Positions 7,988 to 17,159 of a stretch of DNA of 64,000 bases are shown in pieces. The translations under genes and the position numbers were made by a program. The DNA lies in the NCBI RefSeq assembly GCF_002934605.1, contig NZ_PTJC01000006.1, forward strand, positions 1,550,001-1,614,000, read 5' to 3'. Below the pieces are notes generated by a model. It was not told the origin of the DNA, searched no databases, and worked only from the letters and a program-made list of their open reading frames with translations. Every line of letters begins with the position of its first letter. Positions within the stretch are counted from its first letter, which is position 1. This stretch comes from Neolewinella xylanilytica. Lineage in GTDB: Bacteria; Bacteroidota; Bacteroidia; Chitinophagales; Saprospiraceae.

Positions 7988-10765
7988 TTGTCACGACTAA
8001 CTACCAGATTGACCCGATTGTCTTTGCACCTGCGCCCCGTCGCCATCCTTGCCGTGCTGTTGCTGTTTTCCCTTTGCGCCGGAGCGCAGGTGGATAGCAG
8101 TGCCGTGGAGGCGAACTTCTCCGGCAACACCGCGCAGTACCAGATCAGCCCCGATAGCCTCACGGCACCCGTCGACTACCAGAGTCGCGACAGTATGGAG
8201 GTCGACCTCGCCAATCAGCGGATCCACCTCTACGGAGCCGCCCGGGTGAACTACGAAAGCATCAGCCTTCAGGCGGAGCACATCGTGCTCGATTACGGCA
8301 CCAACCTCGTCACCGCAGAACCCTACCCGGATACCTCCGGCGTATTAGTAGGCGACCCCCAATTCAGTGATGGCGGCCAGGAATTTACCGCCAAGAACAT
8401 AAAGTATAACTTTAAATCCAAGAAGGGTATCGTAACGGAAACGGTCACGACCCAGGACGATGTTTACGTCCGTGGCGGAAAATCCAAGTTCGTCAGTGGA
8501 GCGGTACAGACCAACGACTCCACCCGCTCCGACGTGATCTACACGGAGGGGGCCATCTTCACGAGCTGTTCGGCCGAGCACCCCCACTTCGGCGTACGTA
8601 CCCAGAAGGCCAAGGTGGTGCCCAACAAGCTGGCCATCATCGGGCCCTCCAACCTCGAGATCATGGGGGTGCCGACGCCCTTCTGGCTGCCCTTCGGCTT
8701 TTTTCCGTTGAAGAGTGGCCGGTCTACAGGGTTGCTTTTCCCCAGCGACTACCAGTACAGCCAACAGTGGGGGTTCGGCTTCCAGGGAATCGGCTGGTTC
8801 TTTCCCATTGGCGAGCACGTCAACTTGCAGGTGACCAGCGATATTTACCTCAATGGAACCTTCACCCTGAACGCCGCCTCCAGCTACCGCAAGCGGTACA
8901 AGTACAGCGGAAATTTCGACTTCAGCTACCGCCGCCTGGTGGAAAAAACGAGCGTAGCGGAGAACTACCAGGACGTCAATAACCAAGGGTTCTCCTTTGG
9001 CTGGCGACACCGCCAGGACCCTCGGGCGCATCCGACCTTCACCTTCGGCGGTAGCATCAACTTTCAGACCAACCAGGTCAACCAGCGCTACCTCAATAGC
9101 TACGAAGCGGCGAGCACGAACGTGATCCGGTCTTCAATGAATATCACCAAGTCCTTTCCCGCCCTGAAGAGCACCCTGACCGCGGGCATTACCCACAGCC
9201 AGAACAACCAGACGGGGGTGATCAACGTCAATTTCCCGGATGCCCGCTTCCAGACGCAGACGATCTACCCCTTGCGCAATCTGCCGGGTAGCCAACGCGC
9301 CTGGTACAAAAAACTGAGCTTCCGCTACGTGAGTGAATTGCGGAGCGAGTTCAGCGGTATCGACACGGACAGTACCAGCTTCTTTTCCCAGCAGACCCTC
9401 GACGACGTCCGTTACGGTTTTACCCACCGGGTTAATACCGCCCTGAGCCTGAACGTATTGCGCTATTTCAACGTAAGCCCTAATGCCAGCTACTCGGAAA
9501 CTTACTACGGGAAGACGCTGGAATACTTCCTGGACGAATCCACTCTGGAAACGGAAGATATCATTGACGAAAATGGCAATCCGGCAGTCGACACTACTTC
9601 TTTTGCTACGATCGATTCCAGGCTGAATCCCGGCCTGGCCGGATTCCGGAGCTTCAACGCCGGCGTTTCCGTTAGTACCCAGCTTTTCGGTACCGTCCGC
9701 CTCGGGGGTAGGGGGCTGTTCGGACTCAAGGGGCTACGGCACGTCATGAAACCCTCGGTGAGCATTGGCTACGTCCCTTCCTACCTGGATGCCAGGGACT
9801 TCATCAGCGGCCAGCCCTACTTCATTCGCGACAACCGGATCGATCCCGACCGCGGGAACCCCAACAATTTCCGGTCGCCTTTCGCCGGGCAAATCTTTTC
9901 CGCCCCGAGCCGCAGCGAGGGAAATTTTGCCGCCTCTTACAGTATCTCCAACCTCTTCGAAGCCAAGGTCTGGAACCGGAAGGACAGCACGGATAACATC
10001 GTCAAGCTGTTTCAGAACATAGCGGTCAGTGGTCGGTACGATCTGGCGGCCGACAGCCTGCAGTGGAGTGTCATTCGGGTAAGCGGTAGCACCAGCTTCT
10101 TCAAGGGGCTTACCCAGGTGAACCTGCGGGCCAGCCTCGATCCCTACATCGCGGTATTCGATGAGGCGCAGGGGGGGGCGGTGCGCCTGGACCGCACGAC
10201 GCTGCGGGAAGACGGTGTGCCCTTCCAATTGACCAATTTCAGTGGCACCATTTCTACGAATCTGACGGTCGCCAAAATTCGCCAGCTTTTTCAGGGTGCC
10301 GAGGAAGAGTACGTGGAAGACGTCGCGGAAGAAAGGCGGCAGCAGCGGGAGGAGGCCAACACGCTATTCGAGGAAACCGACATTTTGAGCCTCTTCGAAA
10401 AATTCAGTATCCGGCATACGTATAACTACAGTTTGGACCGGGAAGTAGCCGTGGTTGCCGGCCAGCGGGACACCCTGCGCTTTAACACGGTCGCCAACAG
10501 CATCGAGCTACGCGGGGCCCTGCAGCTCACGGAAAACTGGAGCGTCAATATCGGGCAGATCGGATACGACTTCACCAGTAAGCGGATTACCTACCCTTAC
10601 CTCAGCTTTGCCCGCGACCTGCACTGCTGGGAGATGCGCTTCAGCTGGGCGCCACAACGCAACACCTACCAGTTCACCATCGCCGTCAAGCCGGGGACCT
10701 TCGACTTCCTGGAAGTGCCGGTGAATCAGAACCGCTACGACGGGCGCAATCTCTTCGGTACGTAA
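7988..10765 (+). CDS. lptD: LptD-like outer-membrane LPS assembly protein
   Basis: The protein has a signal peptide (VAILAVLLLFSLCAGAQ), an N-terminal OstA/LptA-like beta-jellyroll (MEVDLANQRIHLYGAARVNYESISLQAEHIVLDY...), and then a large aromatic-rich beta-barrel ending in CWEMRFSWAPQRNTYQFTIAVKPG. The segment PTPFWLPFGFFPLKSGRSTGLLFP is the conserved start of the barrel domain in LptD. It would insert LPS or lipooligosaccharide into the outer leaflet. No ATG is available downstream of the promoter at 7897-7904; in-frame TTG codons at 7988, 8009, 8018 and 8024 all give a usable signal peptide, and I list the longest (about 925 residues). The region coding the signal peptide contains two inverted copies of the recurrent GC-rich element. 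Confidence 0.88.
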   Translation: MSRLTTRLTRLSLHLRPVAILAVLLLFSLCAGAQVDSSAVEANFSGNTAQYQISPDSLTAPVDYQSRDSMEVDLANQRIHLYGAARVNYESISLQAEHIVLDYGTNLVTAEPYPDTSGVLVGDPQFSDGGQEFTAKNIKYNFKSKKGIVTETVTTQDDVYVRGGKSKFVSGAVQTNDSTRSDVIYTEGAIFTSCSAEHPHFGVRTQKAKVVPNKLAIIGPSNLEIMGVPTPFWLPFGFFPLKSGRSTGLLFPSDYQYSQQWGFGFQGIGWFFPIGEHVNLQVTSDIYLNGTFTLNAASSYRKRYKYSGNFDFSYRRLVEKTSVAENYQDVNNQGFSFGWRHRQDPRAHPTFTFGGSINFQTNQVNQRYLNSYEAASTNVIRSSMNITKSFPALKSTLTAGITHSQNNQTGVINVNFPDARFQTQTIYPLRNLPGSQRAWYKKLSFRYVSELRSEFSGIDTDSTSFFSQQTLDDVRYGFTHRVNTALSLNVLRYFNVSPNASYSETYYGKTLEYFLDESTLETEDIIDENGNPAVDTTSFATIDSRLNPGLAGFRSFNAGVSVSTQLFGTVRLGGRGLFGLKGLRHVMKPSVSIGYVPSYLDARDFISGQPYFIRDNRIDPDRGNPNNFRSPFAGQIFSAPSRSEGNFAASYSISNLFEAKVWNRKDSTDNIVKLFQNIAVSGRYDLAADSLQWSVIRVSGSTSFFKGLTQVNLRASLDPYIAVFDEAQGGAVRLDRTTLREDGVPFQLTNFSGTISTNLTVAKIRQLFQGAEEEYVEDVAEERRQQREEANTLFEETDILSLFEKFSIRHTYNYSLDREVAVVAGQRDTLRFNTVANSIELRGALQLTENWSVNIGQIGYDFTSKRITYPYLSFARDLHCWEMRFSWAPQRNTYQFTIAVKPGTFDFLEVPVNQNRYDGRNLFGT
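8024..8043 (+). promoter_or_regulatory. Near copy of the recurrent 20-bp GC-rich element
   Basis: It matches TTGCACCTGCGCCCCGGCGC at 19 of 20 bases, here within the 5' end of the LptD-like gene. An inverted, slightly diverged copy (CACCTGCGCTCCGGCGCAAAG on the minus strand) lies around 8072-8092, so the mRNA could form a stem CACCTGCGC/GCGCAGGTG. Confidence 0.45.
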
Positions 10766-10810
10766 GTCAGGCTTCCGCGATCGGATGTAGCTCTCGACAC
10801 TAGGTTAGAT

Positions 10811-10850
10811 AAAAAAGCCCGCCTCCCTAATTAGGAAGACGGGCTTTCTT
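10811..10850. terminator. Bidirectional terminator between the LptD-like and PRC-barrel genes
   Basis: AAAAAAGCCCGCCTCC, then CTAATTA, then GGAAGACGGGCTTTCTT forms a GC-rich stem flanked by A and T runs on both sides. It serves two convergent genes. Confidence 0.85.
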
Positions 10851-10869
10851 ATTCCATTATCACCTGCGA

Positions 10870-11466
10870 TCAGATCGTCTGCCGCGAGGCGCGGGTCGCG
10901 TAAAAGTCGCTGGTGTAAAAGTCGTCGTCGAGCCGGTCGGCGCGGCGGTACTCATCCGTCGAGAAGCGGTTACGGTCGTAGCTGTTGCCGTAGTCGTGAA
11001 AACCCGATAGGTAATCGTTGGTATCAATCTCGTAGCGGGTGGAGTAGCCCCGGTCCTTGCGGAAACGGGGGTAGTTGGTCATGTGATCGTTCTCCAATCC
11101 CGATAGGGTGACACTATTCGATTTGGTGTCGATATGTACCAGGCCAACGGGGATAAGGGCGTGGCGGTCCTCTTCGGTGTACCGGCCGCGGTCGTAGCGA
11201 TTGATAATGTCGTCATCGATCTCGATTTCGACGTACCGTACCATCTTGGCATCTACATCGGCCAGGAGTCCTTCTACCTCACCGACGGTCTCGCCGGAGG
11301 GGAGTTTGACGGTATAACCGCGGGGGTCCACGTCGTCGTGGTGGACTTTGTAGCCTGACAGGTTATCGAGGAATTTGAGTTTGGTATTCCGCGTATGGGT
11401 ATCGTTCCGATCGCCGGTATTCCGGTCTCGGTCGTTGCGGGTGTTTTCGTTTACTATAGTGCTCAT
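10870..11466 (-). CDS. PRC-barrel domain protein
   Basis: The central part (about residues 35-130) reads GYKVHHDDVDPRGYTVKLPSGETVGEVEGLLADV, VRYVEIEID and HALIPVGLVHID, the typical PRC-barrel pattern found in photosynthetic reaction centre H subunits and in many stress-linked cytoplasmic proteins. The N-terminus (about 30 residues) and the C-terminal 60 residues are charged, Tyr/Asp/Arg rich and probably disordered. No signal peptide. It is the last of four minus-strand genes that look like a general stress cluster (YsnF/AvaK-type proteins upstream). Function in the cell is not established for this family. Confidence 0.85.
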   Translation of the reverse strand: MSTIVNENTRNDRDRNTGDRNDTHTRNTKLKFLDNLSGYKVHHDDVDPRGYTVKLPSGETVGEVEGLLADVDAKMVRYVEIEIDDDIINRYDRGRYTEEDRHALIPVGLVHIDTKSNSVTLSGLENDHMTNYPRFRKDRGYSTRYEIDTNDYLSGFHDYGNSYDRNRFSTDEYRRADRLDDDFYTSDFYATRASRQTI

Positions 11467-11511
11467 GTTGTGTTATTTATGGTTGGATAATGCGTAAAAT
11501 GGATCCGATTA

Positions 11512-12174
11512 CTAGCTCAGATTCTGTAGTACGGTCCGGGCCTGACTGAAGAAACTACGTACATCCTCCTTCTGATTCAGAGTCAATGTTTCCGCTGTCA
11601 TGGCCTGGGCTTCCTGCCGCAGGGCGTCAATATCGGCGGAGTTGCTACCGCTGTTGGATTGGGTATCGATATCTTCCATCATCTCGACGATGAGCATCGA
11701 GGCCATCTTGATTTTGTCGGCGTGGTCGCCGGCCATGGGATCTTCCATGATTTCGTTAGCCAATCGGTCGATCCGGTCGGATTTGTCCATTACGGATGCT
11801 TCGGACATCAGTCCTTTCTCCTCCGCGATCGCTTTGGTTGCATCGGCTAATTCCGTAAGCGCACGGTGACTAAACTCATGGTCGAGACCCATTTCACCGT
11901 CCATACTGGCGGTGGTATTCATGTAGGTGGCTACCGCGGGCAGACTGCCTTCGACTTCATCGTAGTCATTGTAATTGTTATTCTCGTCGATGCCGGTAGC
12001 AACGCCAGCGACGCCGTCATTGTCCTCAACGACCTCCTCGGTATAAACCTCCTCGGAATCGTCAAAGGCTTCCGCTACTCCCCAAACGACGAGTCCGAGT
12101 AATAACAAGCCGATGATCCAGGGCCAGATGCTCGATCCGCCCGTTGGTTTTTCTTCTATTCTAATTTGTGCCAT
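11512..12174 (-). CDS. Membrane-anchored acidic protein of unknown function
   Basis: The 220-residue product begins with a short cytoplasmic segment (MAQIRIEEKPTGGSSIW), one transmembrane helix (PWIIGLLLLGLVVWGVAEAF, about residues 18-37), and an acidic linker rich in Glu, Asp and Asn. The remaining part is helical (DHEFSHRALTELADATKAIAEEKG, and a C-terminal QKEDVRSFFSQARTVLQNL). I do not recognise the family. It sits between the PRC-barrel and YsnF/AvaK-type genes on the same strand and probably belongs to the same stress regulon. Confidence 0.75.
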   Translation of the reverse strand: MAQIRIEEKPTGGSSIWPWIIGLLLLGLVVWGVAEAFDDSEEVYTEEVVEDNDGVAGVATGIDENNNYNDYDEVEGSLPAVATYMNTTASMDGEMGLDHEFSHRALTELADATKAIAEEKGLMSEASVMDKSDRIDRLANEIMEDPMAGDHADKIKMASMLIVEMMEDIDTQSNSGSNSADIDALRQEAQAMTAETLTLNQKEDVRSFFSQARTVLQNLS

Positions 12175-12202
12175 GATAATGTTGATTTTGGATTAAAAAA
12201 AA

Positions 12203-12236
12203 TGGCGGACCGGCCCGGCAAGGGTCCGGTCCGCCA
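12203..12236 (-). terminator. Terminator downstream of the YsnF/AvaK-type gene
   Basis: TGGCGGACCGG and CCGGTCCGCCA are separated by about 12 bases; on the minus strand the stem is followed by a run of eight T. It ends the upstream gene at 12277-13119. Confidence 0.8.
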
Positions 12237-12276
12237 ATAATGGGTGGCATCCCGTGAGGGGCCACAAACCGTCGGT

Positions 12277-13119
12277 TTAGTTATTCCGCTTGATATCGCT
12301 TTGGTCGCGATTGCGTGGGGCGTCCTTCCCCTTGTTGACAACGTCGACTTCCGTTTCCCGGGCGGTTTCTCGCACCGTTTCCTGGTGGGAATCTACCTTT
12401 TTACCGACCGTGATTTCTTCTTTCACGCGGGCTTCTTTGGAGACTACGGCTTCTTCCGATTTTTCTTTAACCGAAATCGTTCTGTCCTGGAAGTCTGCAT
12501 TACCGGCGGGGCGGTCGACCGGCTTCCGATCAACAAACACGTGCTCGTCGCGGAGGCGAAGCGTTTCTTCTACCGGCCGTTCGATGACGTGGCTCCGTAC
12601 GGTTACGCCGCCGGTTTCCACTTCCCGTTTGCCGATAGCAACGTCCTCTTTCAGTACCTTAAGCGTCTCCTGCTTATCTACGTCGCCGTAGCGGTCATTC
12701 AGTTGCTTCCGGTTCCGGTTGGCATCGAACGACTTATCCTGGTACTGTTGGTACCGATCGTCGAAATCAATAGCACCGTACCGGTCAAGGATCGAGGCTG
12801 CTTTTTTCGCCTCCTCCAGGGTCGATGTGTGTACGGTCACGACGGTTCCGCGGCTGGCTACTCCGTGGGCGGCTTCACTGCGGGTATAACCGCGGTCATC
12901 ATCGTACGAGTTGTCGTCTCCGAACAGGCGATCGAAAAAGCTCTGCACCTTTCCGGACTGCTGATGATAATTATCGCCGACTTTACCGTGCTCACCGTAC
13001 TGGCTCACGTCGATCGTGCTGTCGTTAAATTTCTGCTCGACGAGGGCCTCTTTGGCGCTGCGGGCTTGGCTTTTGGTGTCAAATACACCTATTACTGTTT
13101 GGTTATTTTGGTTATTCAT
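12277..13119 (-). CDS. YsnF/AvaK (DUF2382) domain stress protein
   Basis: The N-terminal part (TVIGVFDTKSQARSAKEALVEQKF, then GTVVTVHTSTLEEAKKAASILDRYGAID) resembles the general-stress YflT-like fold that precedes DUF2382 in many proteins. The C-terminal part (KQETLKVLKEDVAIGKREVETGGVTVRSHVIERPVEETLRLRDEHVFVDRKPVDRPA) is a clear YsnF/AvaK repeat domain. The family is linked to general stress in Firmicutes and Cyanobacteria, with unknown biochemistry. No signal peptide. The next gene upstream carries the same domain. Confidence 0.88.
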   Translation of the reverse strand: MNNQNNQTVIGVFDTKSQARSAKEALVEQKFNDSTIDVSQYGEHGKVGDNYHQQSGKVQSFFDRLFGDDNSYDDDRGYTRSEAAHGVASRGTVVTVHTSTLEEAKKAASILDRYGAIDFDDRYQQYQDKSFDANRNRKQLNDRYGDVDKQETLKVLKEDVAIGKREVETGGVTVRSHVIERPVEETLRLRDEHVFVDRKPVDRPAGNADFQDRTISVKEKSEEAVVSKEARVKEEITVGKKVDSHQETVRETARETEVDVVNKGKDAPRNRDQSDIKRNN

Positions 13120-13153
13120 TACTAATGCGTTTTAATTAAATGATATAAATGGG

Positions 13154-13177
13154 TGTCGATCGCCTTGCGGGATCGAC
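13154..13177 (-). terminator. Possible weak terminator hairpin
   Basis: GTCGATC and GATCGAC form a 7-bp stem with a 10-base loop downstream of the gene at 13184-13606. There is no strong T run. Confidence 0.35.
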
Positions 13178-13183
13178 GGTATT

Positions 13184-13606
13184 TTATTGTGCTGGTTTCC
13201 GCGACACGGTTACATCCTCCGATCGTAGGGTGACGCTTTCGGTGCGTTCGCTGGTGTCAACTTCCTGAATCAGGTGAATCTCCTCCACCAGGACGAGCCG
13301 TTTGATAACTACCTCTTCTTCCCGTACGACGGGAACGATCAGGTTCTTTCCTTCGTAGCGCACTTCCGGCATGGTTTCGACCACGCGGTTTTGTGGGATA
13401 CGGAATTCGCGGTAATGGGTATCGATACGAGTAAGGGGCACCTCCACCGTTTGATTGTGCACGATTTTGTCAACGGTGATTTCGTCCGTTACTTGCTCGC
13501 GGGATGTGACGACCAACTTCTCTTCAACCACCGGTATGATTTCTTGGTATCCGGTTTTTGGCTGATCGCGTCTAATTTCTTCGTGCTGCTTTGTTGTGTC
13601 CGCCAT
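13184..13606 (-). CDS. Small YsnF/AvaK (DUF2382) domain protein
   Basis: The 140-residue product is almost entirely one YsnF/AvaK domain: IIPVVEEKLVVTSREQVTDEITVDKIV, then VEVPLTRIDTHYREFRIPQN, then LIVPVVREEEVVIKRLVLVEEIHL and a final ESVTLRSEDVTVSRK. The ATG at 13606 is preferred to an in-frame TTG one codon upstream. It is first in the minus-strand stress-type cluster and is followed by the larger DUF2382 gene after 64 bp. Confidence 0.88.
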   Translation of the reverse strand: MADTTKQHEEIRRDQPKTGYQEIIPVVEEKLVVTSREQVTDEITVDKIVHNQTVEVPLTRIDTHYREFRIPQNRVVETMPEVRYEGKNLIVPVVREEEVVIKRLVLVEEIHLIQEVDTSERTESVTLRSEDVTVSRKPAQ

Positions 13607-13686
13607 CAATTATAGATGTGCGTGGAGGGGGTATATGTTCTGTTTTGTTAGCGATTTGACCCAAATTATCCCGAATACAGGCAAAA

Positions 13687-13720
13687 CAAGCCCCCGATCA
13701 ACTGAATGACCGGGGGCTTC
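13687..13720 (-). terminator. Terminator of the TonB-dependent receptor gene
   Basis: AAGCCCCCG and CGGGGGCTT form a perfect 9-bp stem with a loop of about 15 bases. On the minus strand it is followed by GTTTTGCC. It lies 43 bp downstream of the receptor stop codon. Confidence 0.8.
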
Positions 13721-13762
13721 AACCAAATTGGTTTGGGAATGCTACGTCGAAAATGCTACGGG

Positions 13763-16700
13763 CTAGAAGATATACTTCACGCCAAGCTGCATCTGCCAGG
13801 CATTGCCCAGAACGGAAGAAGTGTAGCGGAACGTCTCCGTGGGGAATTCCGTGGTTCCTGGAATGGTGTTGAGGCGGTAGACGGGCTCACCCGCATCGTT
13901 TACTCCGCGGTAGTTCAGCAGGTTCTGCTGGAAGGGGACCTGGGGAATGCCCCATTCGCTATTCAGCAGGTTACCGAAGTTCAGAATATCGATGGTGAAC
14001 TGTAGGAAGTTGCGATCGCCTTCGGTGAACTTTACGTTCTGGAGAATGCGTACGTCGAAGCGATTGACCCAGGGAGCAAGGGCACCATTGCGCTCGGCGA
14101 TCTGTCCGCGCTGCTCGCTCAGGTAATCGTCCTGGTCGATGTAGGCATCCAGGATGTCCTGTTGCATCGATTCGGTGTATTCCACGCCGTCAACGGTCAC
14201 TGCTTCAAAGTTGAGCTCGCTGGCGTCGGTGGGCACGTAGATCAGGCGGTTGGAGTTGTCGCCGAAATCACCGGAGTAGGTATAGGAATAACGGAAGGAG
14301 TTGGCGCCGTCGTAGAAGATGCCGAAGGTGGTGTTGCCGGTCTGGTAGTTGAGGTTACCGACCACGCGGTTAGGAATGTCGAACGCGGCGTAGCTCAGTT
14401 CGGGATCGTTCCGGTCGTAGCGTACGGTAGCGGGCCAGAGCGAAACGGCCTGCGATCCGCCCGCTGCGTCCAGGTCGCGCGAACGGGAGTGGGTGTACGC
14501 GGCCATGGCGTAGAATCCGTTGTCGAATTCTTTGGACAACTGACCGGTGAACGAGTAATAATCAGCTTTCCGCTCGGCGTTGGTCAACAGGAATACATTG
14601 CGGAAATCCTCGTCGTTGCTGTAGCCGGAAAGGCCGGGCTGCTCCGTCCAGATCCCACGGTTATCGGGACCTTCAAGGAAAGCGTCCGGGTCGCGGACTA
14701 CGGGGTTATAAGCAATCGGCGTGTATACGTCCCGGTTGTACATCAACTCGACGGTAGCCTTGATGCCGAGGGGGAGCGTCTGGTCGATGCCCAGGTTCGT
14801 ACGCCAAACCTGGGGCAGCTTGAAGTTGCGGTCGGTGAGGTTGAGCTCGTTAGATAGGGTAGCTTCGGGATTTTCAGGATTGTAAGCGGTGACGTCGGGG
14901 TCGAAGGTGATGCCTTGCTCGATTACTTCGTCGCCTTCATAGCCGATACCACCACGAATGACGCCCGATCCGTTAACCTGGTTGGACAGCCATACAAAGG
15001 GAATACGGCCAGAGAACAGGCCCGTACCGCCCCGGATTACCGTAGTACGGTCGCCGGTAACGTCGTAGTTAACGCCAAGGCGGGGGCTGAACAGCGGATT
15101 GACCTTGGGGAAGGTACTAACATCGGGGGTGAACGTTTCACCGTCCAGATTGGTGAACTCTTTGTCGAGGTTATCGAGCAGTTCGTTGTTGGGAATGTCG
15201 ATGGGGTAGAAAGGCAAATCGATGCGTAGACCACCGGTGACCTTGACGCGATCGGTAACCTGGTACTCGTCCTGAATGTACACTCCGAGCTGACCGAATT
15301 TGGTCTCGTCGACCGGGGGCGTGGTGCTTCCGTCAAGCGCGTAGCCCTTGGCGAATGCGATGGGGAAGACGTTCGGATCCTGATCGATGACGGCGGATAC
15401 GAAGTTGTCGTACGTATCGTAGCGGTAGAATCCGTTGAACACCGGGTTGAAGGCGTTCAGGAAGCTCATGTATTCAAAGTTGATACCGGCCGTAATGGTG
15501 TGTGCCTCTTTGTAAAAGGTCACGTTGTTGGTCACGTTGAATACGTTGTTCTCCAGCAGGTTACCCACCGTGAAGAGCTCGTTGCCCAGCGTCATGTAGT
15601 ACAGCGGATTGCCGGAAGCATCCGGTTCCAATACCTCGATCATCGGGAAGTTTTGGCCACCGGGGATGCCGCGGCGCGGGTCGACTACCCGCGTGAATCC
15701 GATGTTAAACTGGTTGGACAGGTTGTCGGTGAAGATGGAGTTCAACTCCGCTACGTACGAAGTGACGCGGCGGTCGTTCGTGTAGTTGTTGTTCCGGAAG
15801 TTGATGTTCTCGATACCGGTACGGTCCGTGTTGCGGAAGCGGGTAGAGATGTACCGCACGGAGTTCCCGTTGGTAGGCACGTCGGTGAAGGCGGTATAAT
15901 CGTTGAACCGCGCGGTCAGTTTGTGGCGGTTGCTGATGTTGTAGTCGAGGCGAACGTTGATCCGCTCCTGCTCGGAGGCAAACTGGTAGCCGTCGGGGGC
16001 ACCGGTATCGTAGCCGTAAAGCTCCTGGATACGGTCGCGGACAAAATTAGCCTCCGATAGGGGAACGCGGGAAATGATCAGTCCGTCGGGCTGCTCACCG
16101 TCGCGGGCGGCACGCTTGAGGAAGGAAGGAACGGCCTCCGTTTCCTTTTCGTAGGATCCGAAGAAGAAGAGCTTGTTCTTGATGATCGGACCGCCGAAGG
16201 TGGCGCCGAAGATCTCGTTCTTGGAATTACCCGGATCGACGGTGATGTCTCCCGCACGGGTGCCCTGCGTTTGGTCGTTCCGCAGCAGATAATAGGCCGA
16301 ACCGCGGAAATCGTTGGTACCGCTCTTGGTAACGGCGTTTACCGCAGCACCGGTAAAGCCGGAGTAGCGAACGTCGTAGGGGGCCAGGTTCACACTTACC
16401 GCTTCGATGGCGTCGATGGAGATGGGGCTGCCACCGGCGAACTGCCCGCTACCTAAGCCGAAGTTGTTGTTGTAAATATTACCGTCAATGGTATAGTTGT
16501 TGAACCGGCTGCTGGTACCCGCGAAGCTGGTACCGTTGGACTGTGGTGTCAACCGGGTAAAATCATTCAGACTCCGGTTAACGGTTGGCAGCGCGTTGAT
16601 CTGCTCCGTAGAAACGTTGAGCGAAGAACCCGTCTTTTCGTCGGTGAACTGTGCATCGCGGTCCGCGGTAACGGTCACGTTCTCCAGCACTACAGATCCA

Positions 16701-17026
16701 TCCGAAAGCTCGAAGTCAATGACGCTCTGGGCGCCCAGTTTAAGCTCGATGCCGGTCTTGGACAGCTCCTCGAAGCCGACGTAGGTGGCCGTAACCGCAT
16801 AGGGTCCCCCAACGCGCATACCCGGAATGGTGTAGTAACCGCTTTCGTTGGTTACCGTACCGTATTGGCTGCCGGAAGGCGTATGGATCGCCACGATAGT
16901 GGCCCCGATGAGGTCTTCACCGGAGGCATCTGTAACATGTCCCGTGATGCTACTGTTGGTGATCTGAGCCTGTAGCCCTGCACCAATTAGCAGAAAAATC
17001 ATAAAATACGCTAACCGTACTTTCAT
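13763..17026 (-). CDS. Oar-like TonB-dependent outer-membrane receptor
   Basis: The 1087-residue protein has a signal peptide (MKVRLAYFMIFLLIGAGLQAQ), a carboxypeptidase-regulatory-like domain (about residues 22-110; SSITGHVTDASGEDLIGATIVAI...GYYTIPGM), a plug domain (about 120-240; LNVSTEQINALPTVNRSLNDF, DAIEAVSVNLAPYDVRYSGFTGAAVNAVTKSG), and a long barrel ending in the aromatic GVKYIF. The plug wording DVRYSGFTGAAVNAVTKSGTNDFRGSAYY is characteristic of Oar-type proteins, which are exporters or receptors with unknown substrate. No SusD partner lies next to it. Energy would come from an ExbB/ExbD complex such as that at 42731-44286. A possible -7 box (gACCTTTG, 17083-17090) is upstream. Confidence 0.93.
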   Translation of the reverse strand: MKVRLAYFMIFLLIGAGLQAQITNSSITGHVTDASGEDLIGATIVAIHTPSGSQYGTVTNESGYYTIPGMRVGGPYAVTATYVGFEELSKTGIELKLGAQSVIDFELSDGSVVLENVTVTADRDAQFTDEKTGSSLNVSTEQINALPTVNRSLNDFTRLTPQSNGTSFAGTSSRFNNYTIDGNIYNNNFGLGSGQFAGGSPISIDAIEAVSVNLAPYDVRYSGFTGAAVNAVTKSGTNDFRGSAYYLLRNDQTQGTRAGDITVDPGNSKNEIFGATFGGPIIKNKLFFFGSYEKETEAVPSFLKRAARDGEQPDGLIISRVPLSEANFVRDRIQELYGYDTGAPDGYQFASEQERINVRLDYNISNRHKLTARFNDYTAFTDVPTNGNSVRYISTRFRNTDRTGIENINFRNNNYTNDRRVTSYVAELNSIFTDNLSNQFNIGFTRVVDPRRGIPGGQNFPMIEVLEPDASGNPLYYMTLGNELFTVGNLLENNVFNVTNNVTFYKEAHTITAGINFEYMSFLNAFNPVFNGFYRYDTYDNFVSAVIDQDPNVFPIAFAKGYALDGSTTPPVDETKFGQLGVYIQDEYQVTDRVKVTGGLRIDLPFYPIDIPNNELLDNLDKEFTNLDGETFTPDVSTFPKVNPLFSPRLGVNYDVTGDRTTVIRGGTGLFSGRIPFVWLSNQVNGSGVIRGGIGYEGDEVIEQGITFDPDVTAYNPENPEATLSNELNLTDRNFKLPQVWRTNLGIDQTLPLGIKATVELMYNRDVYTPIAYNPVVRDPDAFLEGPDNRGIWTEQPGLSGYSNDEDFRNVFLLTNAERKADYYSFTGQLSKEFDNGFYAMAAYTHSRSRDLDAAGGSQAVSLWPATVRYDRNDPELSYAAFDIPNRVVGNLNYQTGNTTFGIFYDGANSFRYSYTYSGDFGDNSNRLIYVPTDASELNFEAVTVDGVEYTESMQQDILDAYIDQDDYLSEQRGQIAERNGALAPWVNRFDVRILQNVKFTEGDRNFLQFTIDILNFGNLLNSEWGIPQVPFQQNLLNYRGVNDAGEPVYRLNTIPGTTEFPTETFRYTSSVLGNAWQMQLGVKYIF

Positions 17027-17159
17027 GAGGAAGGAATTGATTTGGTTGATTAGGTTCCGGCGAATACCGGTGTAATTGGCCGCAAAGGTCGAAAGGATTT
17101 CCGACCTCCACGTTAACCTAATGTTAACCTTTCCCGCTCACGCCATACGGGGCGCCATT

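Noticed and set aside
8345-9031. Minus-strand frame opposite the LptD-like gene
   Set aside because: Shadow frame with Val/Gly/Ala bias opposite a gene with signal peptide and conserved barrel motif.
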